Positions 52,782 to 61,911 of a stretch of DNA of 64,000 nt are shown here, in pieces. Below the pieces are notes generated by a model. It did not search any database. It had not been told where the DNA came from and saw nothing but the letters and a program-made list of their open reading frames with translations. The stretch lies in the NCBI RefSeq assembly GCF_000445125.1, contig NZ_ATHL01000050.1, forward strand, positions 1 through 64,000, given 5' to 3'. Origin of the DNA: Novosphingobium lindaniclasticum LE124 (lineage in GTDB: Bacteria > Pseudomonadota > Alphaproteobacteria > Sphingomonadales > Sphingomonadaceae). The translations under genes and the position numbers were made by a program. The stretch's first letter is position 1; each line of letters opens with the position of its first letter.

Positions 52782-53603
52782 ATGTCCGTCATCAACACCA
52801 ATATCAGCGCGATTCGTGCTTCGAACGCATCGAATTCGGCCAACAAGCTGCTGGGCACCGCCATGGAGCGCCTGTCGACCGGCAAGCGCATCAATTCCGC
52901 CAAGGACGACGCGGCGGGCCTTGCCATCTCCACCTCGATGACCGCCCAGGTCCGCGGCATGAGCCAGGGCATCCGCAATGCCAACGACGGCATCTCGCTC
53001 GCCCAGACCGCCGAAGGTGCGCTTTCGGAAGTGTCGAACATGCTCCAGCGCGTTCGCGAACTGGCGATCCAGTCCTCCTCGGGCACCTATCAGGACACCG
53101 ACCGCGATGCGATGCAGCTCGAAGTGACGGCGCTGACCGGCCAGATCGACGACATCCTTTCGCAGACCACCTTCAACGGAAACACCCTGTTCGCCACCAC
53201 CGGCAGCGACGTGACCTTCGACATCCAGACCGGCGCGAATTCGGGCGAGACGGTCACGCTGACCTCGAAGACGATCGACGGCGCCAACCTCAATGCCTCT
53301 GCCCTCGACGTCTCGACGGCTTCGGCGGCGTCCGACACGCTCGACAGCATCGACGACGCGCTGGAAGACGTGAACCAGGCCCGCGCCTCGCTCGGCGCCG
53401 GTCAGAATCGGCTCGAATCGGCGATCAACAACCTGACCAACAACGTGACGAACCTGTCGGACGCGCGCTCACGGATCGAGGATGCCGACTATTCGGCCGA
53501 AACCACCCAGATGGCCAAGGCGCAGATCCTCAGCCAGGCCTCGACGGCGATGCTCGCCCAGGCGAACCAGAGCCAGCAGAACGTGCTGTCGCTGCTGCGC
53601 TAA
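52782..53603 (+). CDS. fliC: Flagellin FliC
   Basis: 273 residues, a minimal flagellin with only D0/D1 and a short insert. N-terminus [49 protein letters not shown]-terminus [44 protein letters not shown], both typical. Exported by the flagellar apparatus and capped by FliD. GGAG seven bases before the ATG. Followed by a strong terminator at 53640-53677. The only flagellin in the window. Confidence 0.96.
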   Translation: MSVINTNISAIRASNASNSANKLLGTAMERLSTGKRINSAKDDAAGLAISTSMTAQVRGMSQGIRNANDGISLAQTAEGALSEVSNMLQRVRELAIQSSSGTYQDTDRDAMQLEVTALTGQIDDILSQTTFNGNTLFATTGSDVTFDIQTGANSGETVTLTSKTIDGANLNASALDVSTASAASDTLDSIDDALEDVNQARASLGAGQNRLESAINNLTNNVTNLSDARSRIEDADYSAETTQMAKAQILSQASTAMLAQANQSQQNVLSLLR

Positions 53604-53639
53604 AACCACGCGCGATCGGCAGCCGATCGGCTGTCGTCC

Positions 53640-53677
53640 GGGCCCGGCGCTATCCCCCAGAGCGCCGGGCCCGTTCT
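53640..53677 (+). terminator. Terminator after flagellin
   Basis: Perfect 12-bp GC-rich stem (53640-53651 with 53661-53672), 9-base loop, then a short T-rich tail (gttctt). Confidence 0.85.
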
Positions 53678-53779
53678 TGTATTCCTCAATACTCGGTCAT
53701 CAGCGAATACAAGCAAGACATGCTGCAGAAACGGGCGGTTCATAATGGAGCCGGATCTTTCCTCATCCCGGACAATCGC

Positions 53780-54469
53780 ATGCGCCGCGCCTTAGCCTGC
53801 TGTATCGCCTACGCCCTTGTTCTCGTCGCTGCTTCGCCGGCTGCGGCCGAAACCCGCGAAGATGAGCAGGTCTGGGTGAACCTCACCGCGATGGGGGCGA
53901 TTGCGGGCGATGTCGTCTATTTCGCGGAGATCCAGCCGCGCATGGGTGACGGGGTGTCGCGGCTCGACCAGCTTCTCCTGCGCGGCGCGGTGGGCCTGAA
54001 GCTTTCGCCTTCGGTGACGGTCTATCAGGGCTATGCCCATGTCGTCGTTCCCACCGAGGGCGGCAAGGACGTGAATGAAGAGCGTAGCTTCCAGCAGCTC
54101 AACTGGGCGATGGGCAAGCCCTGGGGCGGCGAACTGACCTCGCGCACGCGTCTGGAACAGCGCTGGCGTTCGGACGGCGGCGACACGGGCTGGCGCCTGC
54201 GCGAGATGCTGCGTTATGAAAAGCCGCTGAAGCCCGGCACCAACACGGTCAACGCGCTCGTCTATGCGGAAGGTTTCCTGGCGCTCAACGATACCGATTG
54301 GGGCGCGCGAGGCGGCTTCGATCAATTGCGCTCTTTCGTCGGCTTGGAACTCGGGGTCAAGGACGCGACGACGGTGGAACTGGGCTATCTCAACCAGGTG
54401 ATCGATCAGACGCGAGGGCGGACGCGGGTGAACCACGTCGCTTCGGTCTCGCTGTTCTTCCGGCATTGA
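53780..54469 (+). CDS. DUF2490-like outer-membrane protein
   Basis: 229 residues from MRRALACCIAYALVLVAASPAAAE, a clear signal peptide. The mature protein is made of alternating beta strands with aromatic girdles (VWVNLTAMGAIAGDVVYFAEIQPRMGDG, VTVYQGYAHVVV, ELTSRTRLEQRW, TTVELGYLNQVI) ending VNHVASVSLFFRH, a C-terminal aromatic typical of outer-membrane barrels. DUF2490 proteins are uncharacterised porin-like proteins. Not obviously flagellar. Confidence 0.8.
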   Translation: MRRALACCIAYALVLVAASPAAAETREDEQVWVNLTAMGAIAGDVVYFAEIQPRMGDGVSRLDQLLLRGAVGLKLSPSVTVYQGYAHVVVPTEGGKDVNEERSFQQLNWAMGKPWGGELTSRTRLEQRWRSDGGDTGWRLREMLRYEKPLKPGTNTVNALVYAEGFLALNDTDWGARGGFDQLRSFVGLELGVKDATTVELGYLNQVIDQTRGRTRVNHVASVSLFFRH

Positions 54470-54516
54470 GCGCGGGGTTTCGCGGCCGTTCTGTCTGTAA
54501 TCGCCGTCTCGACGCG

Positions 54517-54551
54517 CATCGTCATCCTGAAACAAGTTCAGGATGACGATG
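54517..54551. repeat. Sphingomonad-type palindromic repeat between convergent genes
   Basis: Perfect 15-bp inverted repeat (54517-54531/54537-54551) with a 5-base loop, core GTCATCCTGAA...TTCAGGATGAC. This REP-like unit is common between genes in sphingomonads and can act as a bidirectional terminator here. Confidence 0.8.
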
Positions 54552-54605
54552 TCGGCAAACGGAAGCTGCATGCAGGTTTGCGGGCCGAAATGGCGTATGA
54601 TGAAC

Positions 54606-54631
54606 GGGCGGGAGCCTCGCGACTCCCGCCC
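54606..54631 (-). terminator. Probable terminator of ahpF
   Basis: 9-bp perfect GC stem (54606-54614/54623-54631) with an 8-base loop, 33 bp after the ahpF stop. The U-run is weak. Confidence 0.55.
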
Positions 54632-54664
54632 ATGTCCATTCCGAGGGCGTTTCGATCAGGCGGT

Positions 54665-56254
54665 TTACGCAGCCTCGGCGATCTCTTCGGGGGCGGTGTT
54701 GCGGATCAGGTAGTCGAAGGCCGACAGCGCCGCCTTCGAGCCTTCGCCCATGGCGATGATGATCTGCTTGTAGGGCACCGTGGTCACGTCCCCCGCGGCG
54801 AAAATGCCGGGCAGGTTGGTGGCTGCCTTGTCGTCGATCACGATCTCGCCGCGGCCCGTGAGTTCCACGCCGGAGTCCTTGAGCCACTCGGTATTGGGCA
54901 CCAGACCGATCTGGACGAAAACGCCTTCCAGTTCGACCTTGTGCTCCTGGCCGGTCTCGCGATCCTTGTAGACCAGGGCGTTGACCTTCTCGCCATCGCC
55001 TTCGACCTCCGTGGTCTGGGCGCTGGTGAGGATCACCACATTCTTCATCGACTTCAGCTTGTCGACCAGGACCTGGTCGGCGCGCAGCTGCGAGTCGAAT
55101 TCGATCAGGGTGACATGGCCGACGATATTGGCCAGGTCGATGGCCGCTTCCACGCCGGAGTTGCCGCCGCCGATCACCGCCACGCGCTTGCCCTTGAACA
55201 GCGGGCCGTCGCAGTGCGGGCAGTAGGCCACGCCCTTGTTCTTGTACTCGGCCTCGCCCGGCACGCCGAGGTTCCGCCAGCGGGCACCGGTGGTCAGCAC
55301 CAGCGAACGCGCCTTGAGCGAAGCGCCGTTGGCGAAGACGACCTCGTGATAGCCGCCCAGCTCCTTGGCCGGGATCAGCTTCTCGGCACGCTGGAGGTTC
55401 ATCACGTCGATGTCGTATTCGCCGACATGCGATTCCAGCGCGGCGGCCAGCTTGGGGCCTTCGGTATAGGGAACCGAGATGAAGTTCTCGATGCCCATGG
55501 TGTCCTGCACCTGGCCGCCGAAGCGTTCAGCAACCAGGCCGGTGGAGAAGCCCTTGCGCGCGGTATAGATCGCGGCCGAGGCACCGGCGGGTCCGCCGCC
55601 GACGACGAGCACTTCGAACGGCTTCTTGCCTGCCAGCACGGCGGCGGCCTTCTCATCGGCGCCGGTGTCGAGCTTGGCGAGGATCTCCTCGATGCTCATC
55701 TTGCCCGAACCCCACATCTTCCCGTTCAGGAAGACGGCGGGAACGGCCATGACGCCGCGTTCCTCGACTTCCGCCTGGAAGGTGCCGCCCTCGATCAGGG
55801 TGGCGTTCACATGCGGATTGTTGAGCGCGAGCAGGGTCAGCGCCTGCACCACGTCGGGGCAGTTGTGGCAGGAGAGCGAGAAATACATCTCGAACTCGTG
55901 CTCGCCCTCGATGGCGCGGGCGATTTCGAGCGCCTCTTCGGAAACCTTGGGCGGATGGCCGCCGGCCCAGAGCAGGGCGAGAACCAGCGAGGTGAATTCA
56001 TGGCCGAGCGGCAGCCCCGCGAAGCGCACCCATGCGCTGGCGTCGCTCGCGCGGCGGATGATGAAACTGGGGCGGCGCTTATCGTCGCCGTCGAACGTTG
56101 CGGTGACCTTGTCCGAGAGCGAGGCGATCACGGTCAGCAGCTCGCGGGTCTCGGTGGACTTGGCATCGTCACCAAGCGAGGCGACGAGCTCGATCGGCTC
56201 GCGCAGCATGCCGAGATATTGCGAGAGCTGTTGCTTCAGGTTGGCGTCGAGCAT
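54665..56254 (-). CDS. ahpF: Alkyl hydroperoxide reductase subunit F
   Basis: 529 residues. N-terminal tandem thioredoxin-like domains with CHNC ([12 protein letters not shown]), then a thioredoxin-reductase-like half with FAD motif [12 protein letters not shown], redox disulfide CPHCDG, NAD-binding [10 protein letters not shown] and a terminal [12 protein letters not shown]. It passes electrons from NADH to AhpC. Second gene after ahpC; an intercistronic hairpin (56320-56355) may set their ratio. Length as usual (about 520). Confidence 0.95.
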   Translation of the reverse strand: MLDANLKQQLSQYLGMLREPIELVASLGDDAKSTETRELLTVIASLSDKVTATFDGDDKRRPSFIIRRASDASAWVRFAGLPLGHEFTSLVLALLWAGGHPPKVSEEALEIARAIEGEHEFEMYFSLSCHNCPDVVQALTLLALNNPHVNATLIEGGTFQAEVEERGVMAVPAVFLNGKMWGSGKMSIEEILAKLDTGADEKAAAVLAGKKPFEVLVVGGGPAGASAAIYTARKGFSTGLVAERFGGQVQDTMGIENFISVPYTEGPKLAAALESHVGEYDIDVMNLQRAEKLIPAKELGGYHEVVFANGASLKARSLVLTTGARWRNLGVPGEAEYKNKGVAYCPHCDGPLFKGKRVAVIGGGNSGVEAAIDLANIVGHVTLIEFDSQLRADQVLVDKLKSMKNVVILTSAQTTEVEGDGEKVNALVYKDRETGQEHKVELEGVFVQIGLVPNTEWLKDSGVELTGRGEIVIDDKAATNLPGIFAAGDVTTVPYKQIIIAMGEGSKAALSAFDYLIRNTAPEEIAEAA

Positions 56255-56319
56255 GGTCTTTGCGTCCTTTGGAATATCTTTGGTAAAGGGGCGGCCGGGG
56301 ATTTCTGTTCCGCGTGAGG

Positions 56320-56355
56320 GCGCGGCTCGGGACGAGGGAAATCCCCGAGCCGCGC
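56320..56355. other. Intercistronic hairpin between ahpC and ahpF
   Basis: Perfect 12-bp inverted repeat GCGCGGCTCGGG/CCCGAGCCGCGC (56320-56331/56344-56355) with 12-base loop and no U-run, so a pausing or RNA-stability hairpin rather than a classic terminator. Confidence 0.7.
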
Positions 56356-56390
56356 ACCTTCAGCACGCGACCCGGAAGATCGCGTTGGTC

Positions 56391-56957
56391 TTAAAGCTTG
56401 CCGACGAGGTCGAGCGAGGGAGCGAGGGTTTCGCTGCCTTCTTCCCACTTGGCCGGGCAGACCTGGCCGGGGTGCTCGCGCCAGTACTTGGCGGCCTTGA
56501 TCTTGCGGACGAGTTCGGCGGCGTTGCGGCCCACGCCCTCGGGGGTGATTTCGACCAGCTGGATCACGCCGTCCGGATCAACCACGAAGGTGGCGCGGTC
56601 GGCCAGGCCAACGCCTTCGCGCAGGACGCCGAAGTTGTTGGTCAGGGCGTGGTTCTGGTCACCGAGGAACGCGTACTTGATCTTGCCGATCTTGTCCGAG
56701 GTGTCGTGCCAGGCCTTGTGGCTGAAGTGCGTGTCGGTCGAAACGCCGTAGACTTCGACGCCGAGGCCCTGGAGGGTTTCGTACTGCTCGCCGAGGTCTT
56801 CGAGTTCGGTGGGGCAGACGAAGGTGAAGTCAGCGGGGTAGAAGAAGAACACGGCCCACTTGCCGGCGATGTCCGCTTCGGTGACGTCGAAGAAGTCCTT
56901 GCCTGCCTGGAAGGCGGTGTTCTTGAACGGCTTGATCTGGCTGCCGACGATACCCAT
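56391..56957 (-). CDS. ahpC: Alkyl hydroperoxide reductase subunit C (peroxiredoxin)
   Basis: 188 residues from [12 protein letters not shown]. Typical 2-Cys peroxiredoxin: peroxidatic Cys48 in [13 protein letters not shown], resolving Cys167 in [10 protein letters not shown], Arg in the active site region ADRATFVVD. Reduces H2O2 and organic peroxides; recycled by AhpF. The leader forms a stem over the ribosome site (56966-57002). Confidence 0.97.
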   Translation of the reverse strand: MGIVGSQIKPFKNTAFQAGKDFFDVTEADIAGKWAVFFFYPADFTFVCPTELEDLGEQYETLQGLGVEVYGVSTDTHFSHKAWHDTSDKIGKIKYAFLGDQNHALTNNFGVLREGVGLADRATFVVDPDGVIQLVEITPEGVGRNAAELVRKIKAAKYWREHPGQVCPAKWEEGSETLAPSLDLVGKL

Positions 56958-56965
56958 GGATATGA

Positions 56966-57002
56966 TCTCCCTCGATTGGGTGTTGAAGTTCGAGGAGGGA
57001 GA
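56966..57002 (-). promoter_or_regulatory. Leader inverted repeat covering the ahpC ribosome site
   Basis: 8-bp repeat (56966-56973 and 56995-57002). In the mRNA the second arm, GAGGGAGA, is the ribosome site 8-9 bases before the ATG, so pairing would hide it. Confidence 0.45.
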
Positions 57003-57165
57003 TAGGCTGACACTGTGACGATGTGTAGGGCGTTGATCCGATTGAGTTGATCGGTTCGCTCGATAAGTCGCGATGGACTGAGCGTTTCTGTCGATAAAAT
57101 GCCGTCCACAACCTTTAGGCGCGAAAAACCGTGCGACGGCGGGGCGGATCGGGCAACATCGGCGG

Positions 57166-57540
57166 ATGAGAAAGATAACACTTGTCATGCTTCTAGCGGC
57201 CTGCACGGCGCTCGGCGCTTGCGACAGCTGGCCGACATCGCTGGACAATCGGGCGGCGGGCGATGTGCGATTTCGCTATCATCACCGGCTTTACGACGAA
57301 TGGTCGGCGTGGTCGCCTGTTGCCCGAAGCCGCGCGGTCCGCCTCGCTCATGAGCACCGGATGCGGGACATCTCCGAACTGGAAGTGACCGAGGCGGGGC
57401 TGACCTATCGCTATGGCGCCCGCGCGATGGCGCCGGTGCAGCGTTTCTGCGGCGGGAGTTCGAGCTGCGCGCTCGTCTATCGCGGTGGCGGGCGGCTGGA
57501 AGCGCGCACGTCGGCGCTGCCGGATGCAAAGGTGCAGTAG
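57166..57540 (+). CDS. Small lipoprotein of unknown function
   Basis: 124 residues: signal peptide [19 protein letters not shown] with lipobox LGAC (Cys about 19), then a mature part with [43 protein letters not shown] and two further cysteines (FCGGSSSC) that could form a disulfide. Periplasmic, membrane-anchored. Divergent from ahpC. No family recognised. Confidence 0.7.
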   Translation: MRKITLVMLLAACTALGACDSWPTSLDNRAAGDVRFRYHHRLYDEWSAWSPVARSRAVRLAHEHRMRDISELEVTEAGLTYRYGARAMAPVQRFCGGSSSCALVYRGGGRLEARTSALPDAKVQ

Positions 57541-57614
57541 GGAAGCAGAGCCCCTGATCGCGGCACAACAAGCGTTCGTTGTCGTGGATCCCTGGCGATT
57601 TGCCCGCACCCTCT

Positions 57615-58417
57615 TCAATCCGCCAGCGTGATAGAGATGCGCCGGTTGCGGGGGTCGTGGGGGTCGGCAGGGATCAGCAGTTCGATGTCGGCCACGCCTT
57701 CGATGCGCTTGAACCGGGCGCCGTCCACGGCATCGCGAATCAATTGCTGGCGGGTTGCTTCCGCGCGCCCGGCTGAAAGCGACCAGTTGTTGCCGGCGAT
57801 GCCCTGTTTGTAGGGCAAGGCGTCGGTATGCCCTCTGATCGTCAGCGGGCCTCCCGTGGGACCGATGGCCTGTGCGATCGCCGAGAGCAGCTCCACCGCT
57901 TGCGGGGTCAGGATCGTGGTGCCCAGGCGGAACATCGAGAAGTCCGCATCGTCGACCATGTCGATCCGCACCCCTTGCGTGGTGTCCACCATGCGCACCT
58001 GCCGGGCAAGACGACGCAGGCGTTCGGACGAGGCGAGCTTCTTCTCGAGCGCTTCCTTGGCACGCGAACTGCGCTTGATCCTGGAGCCGCCTTCCTTGGG
58101 GCCGCCGGTGGCGTCGCGCGGGATGGTGAGGGTCTTGGTGCCGGTCTGCCCGGCCTTGAACGGATAGTTGTCCACTTGCGTCAAGGATGCCCCGCCGAGC
58201 ACGCCCTGTCCCGACCCGGCGCTGCCCTGCTTGGTCTTGACCAGTGTAGGCGTGAAGTAGTCGGCAATGCCGCGCCGCTGTTTCTCGGTCGTCGCGCCCA
58301 GGATCCAGAGCAGCAGGAAGAACGCCATCATAGCCGTCACGAAGTCGGCATAGGCCACCTTCCAGGCGCCGCCATGGTGTCCGGCCGCGGCGGCTCGGGC
58401 GTCTTCTTCGTGGCCAT
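57615..58417 (-). CDS. motB: Flagellar stator protein MotB with apparent frameshift near the start
   Basis: The body (57615 to about 58383) is clearly MotB: AGHHGGAWKVAYADFVTAMM with the proton-binding Asp, one membrane helix, and an OmpA-like peptidoglycan domain (IRGHTDALPYKQGIAGNNWSLSAGRAEATRQQL, DPRNRRISI). The natural start ATG at 58417 (GAGAGG upstream, 1 bp after motA) encodes MATKKTPEPPRP, but in another frame; the two join if one base is added in the GC-rich stretch around 58380-58385. Read as written, the ATG frame stops after 26 codons, and only a GTG inside the membrane region starts the body. Confidence 0.8.
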
Positions 58418-58418
58418 G

Positions 58419-59282
58419 TCAGCGGCCTCTCATGGCGTCGAGCAGTTCGGAAAGCCCGGGGCGAAAGGCATGGCCCAGCCCGGAGCGGGCCGATTCCACC
58501 ACCAGCGGCTGCGGCCAGCCGTGCAGGCTGGCGATGATCACCTGCTTAACCGCCTGGAAGATCTGCTCGTCCTGCTCCAGCACCTGTTTCAGCCTTCCGG
58601 CCAGCGGCGAGACGATCCCGTAGGCCAGCAGCACGCCCATGAAGGTGCCGACCAGCGCCGAGCCGATCATCGCGCCCAGGATCGAGGGCGGCTTGTCGAT
58701 CGAACCCATGGTCTTCACCACGCCCAGCACGGCGGCGACGATACCCAGCGCCGGAAGGGCGTCGGCAAGGCCCTGGAGGGCATGCTGCGGTTCGTGGCTC
58801 TCGTGGAAATGGGTCTTCATCGCATTGTCCATCACGTCCTCCACCGCGTGGACCTCCAGCGTGCCGGAGGAGACGACGATCAGGGTCAGGGTGTCGCAGA
58901 TCAGGTGGACCAGCGGCTTGTTGGCGAGCAGGCGCGGAAACTCCGCGAAGAGTGCGGAGGTCTCCGGTTCGTTGACATGGCTTTCCAGCGCCACCGGCCC
59001 TTCCGAACGCAGGATCTTCATCAGCCGGGTGGTCAGGATGATGGCGTCGATGTGGTCCTGCCGGTTGTGGCGCGGCCCCTTGAACACTTTGCCCAGCCCA
59101 CCGCCCAGCGCCTTGATCTCGTGCATCGAATTGCCGGTGACGATGGCCCCGATCGCGGCGCCGCCGATGATCAGCATCTCGTGCGGGATCGCTTCCATGA
59201 CCGGGCCGAGCGCCCCGCCGGTCATCGCAAAGCCGCCGAAGACCATCACCAGCAGGATGACGACGCCGATGATCACGAACAT
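58419..59282 (-). CDS. motA: Flagellar stator protein MotA
   Basis: 287 residues, four membrane helices: IIGVVILLVMVFGGFAMTGG near the start, MLIIGGAAIGAIVTGN, ALGIVAAVLGVVKTMGSIDKPP and IGSALVGTFMGVLLAYGIVSPLAGRL. Cytosolic charged loop for FliG contact. Forms the proton channel with MotB, whose ATG lies 1 bp beyond the stop. Confidence 0.93.
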   Translation of the reverse strand: MFVIIGVVILLVMVFGGFAMTGGALGPVMEAIPHEMLIIGGAAIGAIVTGNSMHEIKALGGGLGKVFKGPRHNRQDHIDAIILTTRLMKILRSEGPVALESHVNEPETSALFAEFPRLLANKPLVHLICDTLTLIVVSSGTLEVHAVEDVMDNAMKTHFHESHEPQHALQGLADALPALGIVAAVLGVVKTMGSIDKPPSILGAMIGSALVGTFMGVLLAYGIVSPLAGRLKQVLEQDEQIFQAVKQVIIASLHGWPQPLVVESARSGLGHAFRPGLSELLDAMRGR

Positions 59283-59335
59283 GCAGGCAGTCCCCCGGAT
59301 TCAGTCGCAGTGGCAGGCTGGAGGCGAAACGCGGT

Positions 59336-60259
59336 TCAGCCCATCCTGTCGAACAGGCTGAGCGAGGCGAGTCGGGTGAAGCTGGCCTGGCTGGCTTCCA
59401 GCACCGTCATCGTTTCCTGAAGCTGCGCCAGCGCCGTGGCGAGATCGACGCCGCCGAGGTCCGCCTCTTCCGAGGAGCGCAATTCCGACAAGTTGACGCG
59501 CCGATCGTCGGTCACGTCGATCCAGGCGAGGCGGGTGCCGATCACCGTCTGCCCGGTTGAGAGGGTGTCCAGCCCGGTCCTGAGATCGGCCAGCGCATTG
59601 CCCGCCGCCCCGGCCGGATCGGCCGAGCCGCCCTTCAGGGCCTGGGCCAGGGTATGAACCACGGTCAGAAGATCGGTTACGCTGCCGTCGGCGGCGCCGA
59701 ACGACAGGAACGTCGGGCCGGTCAGCGAGGGGGTGACGCTCTGGCCATCGCCCAGGGGCAGTTCGCGGGAACCGGTCGTGCCGACGTAGACCGCCTTGCC
59801 CGAGGCCTCGAGCGCATAGGCATCCCCTGCGCTCTCGCCACCGAACAGGGCATGCCCGCTCGAATCCCGCGCATTGGCGAGCGAGAGCAGGTTGTTGAAG
59901 ATCTGGTCCAATTCCTCGCCGATGGAGGCACGCTGGATGTCGGTGAGGGTGGAGCTGGAGGCGCGCATCGCCAGTTCCTGCGCGTGGATCAGCGCGTCCG
60001 CCATGTCCGACATCGCGGCATCGGCCAGCGACAGATCGGCATTGGCGCGCCGGGCGCTGGTCTGGTCGATCCCGGACAGCTTCTCCTGCCGGGCCAGCGC
60101 CCGCAGGCGCGAGGCGGCGACGGGATTGTCCGAGGAGCGTTCCAGCTTGCTGCCGCTCGACATCTGCGCCTGGTAGTTCTCGGCCTGCGTGCGCAAGTCC
60201 TTCATGTCGCGGCGGGCGCGTTCGAAGAAGGCGCTGGTGCTGGTGGATACGATCGGCAT
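59336..60259 (-). CDS. flgL: Flagellar hook-filament junction protein FlgL
   Basis: 307 residues with flagellin-like ends: MPIVSTSTSAFFERARRDMKDLRTQAENYQAQMSSGSKLERSSDNPVAASRL at the N-terminus and LATALAQLQETMTVLEASQASFTRLASLSLFDRMG at the C-terminus. HAP3, joining hook to filament. 8 bp after flgK. Confidence 0.92.
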   Translation of the reverse strand: MPIVSTSTSAFFERARRDMKDLRTQAENYQAQMSSGSKLERSSDNPVAASRLRALARQEKLSGIDQTSARRANADLSLADAAMSDMADALIHAQELAMRASSSTLTDIQRASIGEELDQIFNNLLSLANARDSSGHALFGGESAGDAYALEASGKAVYVGTTGSRELPLGDGQSVTPSLTGPTFLSFGAADGSVTDLLTVVHTLAQALKGGSADPAGAAGNALADLRTGLDTLSTGQTVIGTRLAWIDVTDDRRVNLSELRSSEEADLGGVDLATALAQLQETMTVLEASQASFTRLASLSLFDRMG

Positions 60260-60267
60260 GGCGCGGG

Positions 60268-61605
60268 TTACCTGATGGCGAGGATGGAATCGAAGATGTC
60301 GGAAGCGACCTGCATGATCCGGCCGGATGCCTGGAACGCCTGCTGGAAGCGGGTAAGATTGAGCGCTTCCTCGTCGAGATCGACACCGGCCTGGGCCTGA
60401 AGCGCGACTTTGGCGGTGCCGGCGATCGATTCGAGCGCATTGCGGGTGACGGTGCGCCCGGCGACGGCACTGGAAATGCCGAAGAGCAGGGCGTCCATGG
60501 CCCCGGCCGGGTCGGCGCTTTCAAGCGCGGCGCGCATGGCGACGAGGTTCGAGGTGTCGCGGCTGTTGGCGCCGGACCCGGCGGGCGCGGTGGCGATCTG
60601 GCTGCCGCTGGTGAGGGCCAGCGCGATGTCGGCGGCGGCGCTGCCCGAGAGCAACGGCTGTCCGGCCGCGCCGGTGAGGTCGGCTCCCGCGACCTGCGCG
60701 GTATTGAGCGTGGAGATCACGCCCGCGGCGATCGCATCGAGCTGCTCACGGACGCCCGCCAGTTCGGTGAGGGCCTGTCCCTTGCCCGCGAGCGCGCCGG
60801 AAGACAGGGTCGCCGCCGCACCGCCAAGGGTGAAGGCGATGGTGCCGTCGGCGTCGACGGTCATGGCCAGCGTCGCGGCGCTGCCGCCGTTCACCAGGCT
60901 CGGCCCGCCCGATCCGCCGATCCGCACCTGCACCGAGCCGTCGGCTGCGAATGTGGTCGAGATATCGACTTGCCCGCTCAGCTTTTCCAGCAGCGAGTCG
61001 CGTTGGTCGAGCAGGCTGGTCTGGTCGCTCGATGCGTCCGATGCGCGGCCCAGGCGCAAGTTGACGCGGGCCAGTTCGGCAGCGGTGGTATTGACCGAAC
61101 CGACCGCGTCCTGCGCCTCGAAGCGCAGGCCCTCGCCCACGGCATCGAGGCTGGAGGCGGCGGTGTTGAAGGTCTGTGCAAGAGTGCGGGCCTGTTCAAG
61201 GGCCGAGGCACGCAGCGAGCCGTCGGTCGGGTCCGACAGGAGCTGCTTCAGCGCGGCTTCGAAATCGACGATGGCATCGTAGACGCCGGTCTGCTCAACC
61301 GCGCTCTCGATGTTTTGCAGGCCCTGCACTTCGGCCCCGGCCCGTGCGGCGTCGGAGCCGGTGCGGCGCACTTCGGACTGGCGGAACATGTCGGCATTGC
61401 GAACGATCCCGGCGATGCGCACGCCTGCCAGGTTGATCGCGCCGGGCTGGGAAAGGACAGAGTTGACGCCCAGTTCCGCCAGCGAGACGCTTCGGCGGAC
61501 ATAGCCCGCCGAAGAGGCATTGGTGATGTTCTGCGCCGTCACATCCAGTGCGGCCTTGGCCGCGCGCGTGCCGGAGCGGGCGATGGTGAGGAGGTCGGCG
61601 GCCAT
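60268..61605 (-). CDS. flgK: Flagellar hook-associated protein FlgK
   Basis: 445 residues. N-terminal rod/hook signature LLTIARSGTRAAKAALDVTAQNITNASSAGYVRRS; middle GEGLRFEAQDAVGSVNTTAAELARVNLRLG; C-terminal LDEEALNLTRFQQAFQASGRIMQVASDIFDSIL. HAP1, the first hook-filament junction protein. Shorter than enteric FlgK (about 550), with a reduced D2 region. Confidence 0.93.
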   Translation of the reverse strand: MAADLLTIARSGTRAAKAALDVTAQNITNASSAGYVRRSVSLAELGVNSVLSQPGAINLAGVRIAGIVRNADMFRQSEVRRTGSDAARAGAEVQGLQNIESAVEQTGVYDAIVDFEAALKQLLSDPTDGSLRASALEQARTLAQTFNTAASSLDAVGEGLRFEAQDAVGSVNTTAAELARVNLRLGRASDASSDQTSLLDQRDSLLEKLSGQVDISTTFAADGSVQVRIGGSGGPSLVNGGSAATLAMTVDADGTIAFTLGGAAATLSSGALAGKGQALTELAGVREQLDAIAAGVISTLNTAQVAGADLTGAAGQPLLSGSAAADIALALTSGSQIATAPAGSGANSRDTSNLVAMRAALESADPAGAMDALLFGISSAVAGRTVTRNALESIAGTAKVALQAQAGVDLDEEALNLTRFQQAFQASGRIMQVASDIFDSILAIR

Positions 61606-61608
61606 GGC

Positions 61609-61911
61609 TTAGTCCCTGTCCTTTTGCGCGGGCAGGAATCGCGTCATCTGCTCCTCGATGATCTTCGCGAGACCCAGCACGCCGCTCTGGGCGGTCGCGT
61701 CGGCGAAGTGCTCGTCCTGCATCTGGTTGAAGGTATCCAGCGCCTGGCTGGAGAAGAGCCGCTCGCCTCCGAAATGGGTCTTGCGGGCTTCGGCCAGCAT
61801 CTGGCGCACGAAGATCGCTTCGAACTGCCGGGCGGTGGCGGCCAACTTCTCGCGGTCGGTGGCTCCGGGCGCGACGGTCATGCCGGGGAGATGGGAGGGG
61901 ATTGCGCTCAT
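61609..61911 (-). CDS. flgJ: FlgJ-like rod-binding protein (no muramidase domain)
   Basis: 100 residues matching the FlgJ N-terminal domain: AATARQFEAIFVRQMLAEARKTHFGGERLFSSQALDTFNQMQDEHFADATAQSGVLGLAKIIEEQM. The peptidoglycan hydrolase half of enteric FlgJ is absent, as in many alphaproteobacteria, where a separate SltF-type enzyme is used. Overlaps flgI by 4 bp. Confidence 0.9.
   Translation of the reverse strand: MSAIPSHLPGMTVAPGATDREKLAATARQFEAIFVRQMLAEARKTHFGGERLFSSQALDTFNQMQDEHFADATAQSGVLGLAKIIEEQMTRFLPAQKDRD

Noticed and set aside
52709..53779. Long plus-strand frame running through the flagellin gene into the DUF2490-like gene
   Set aside because: The flagellin is in another frame and unmistakable; only the part after the ATG at 53780 has a signal peptide and protein-like sequence.
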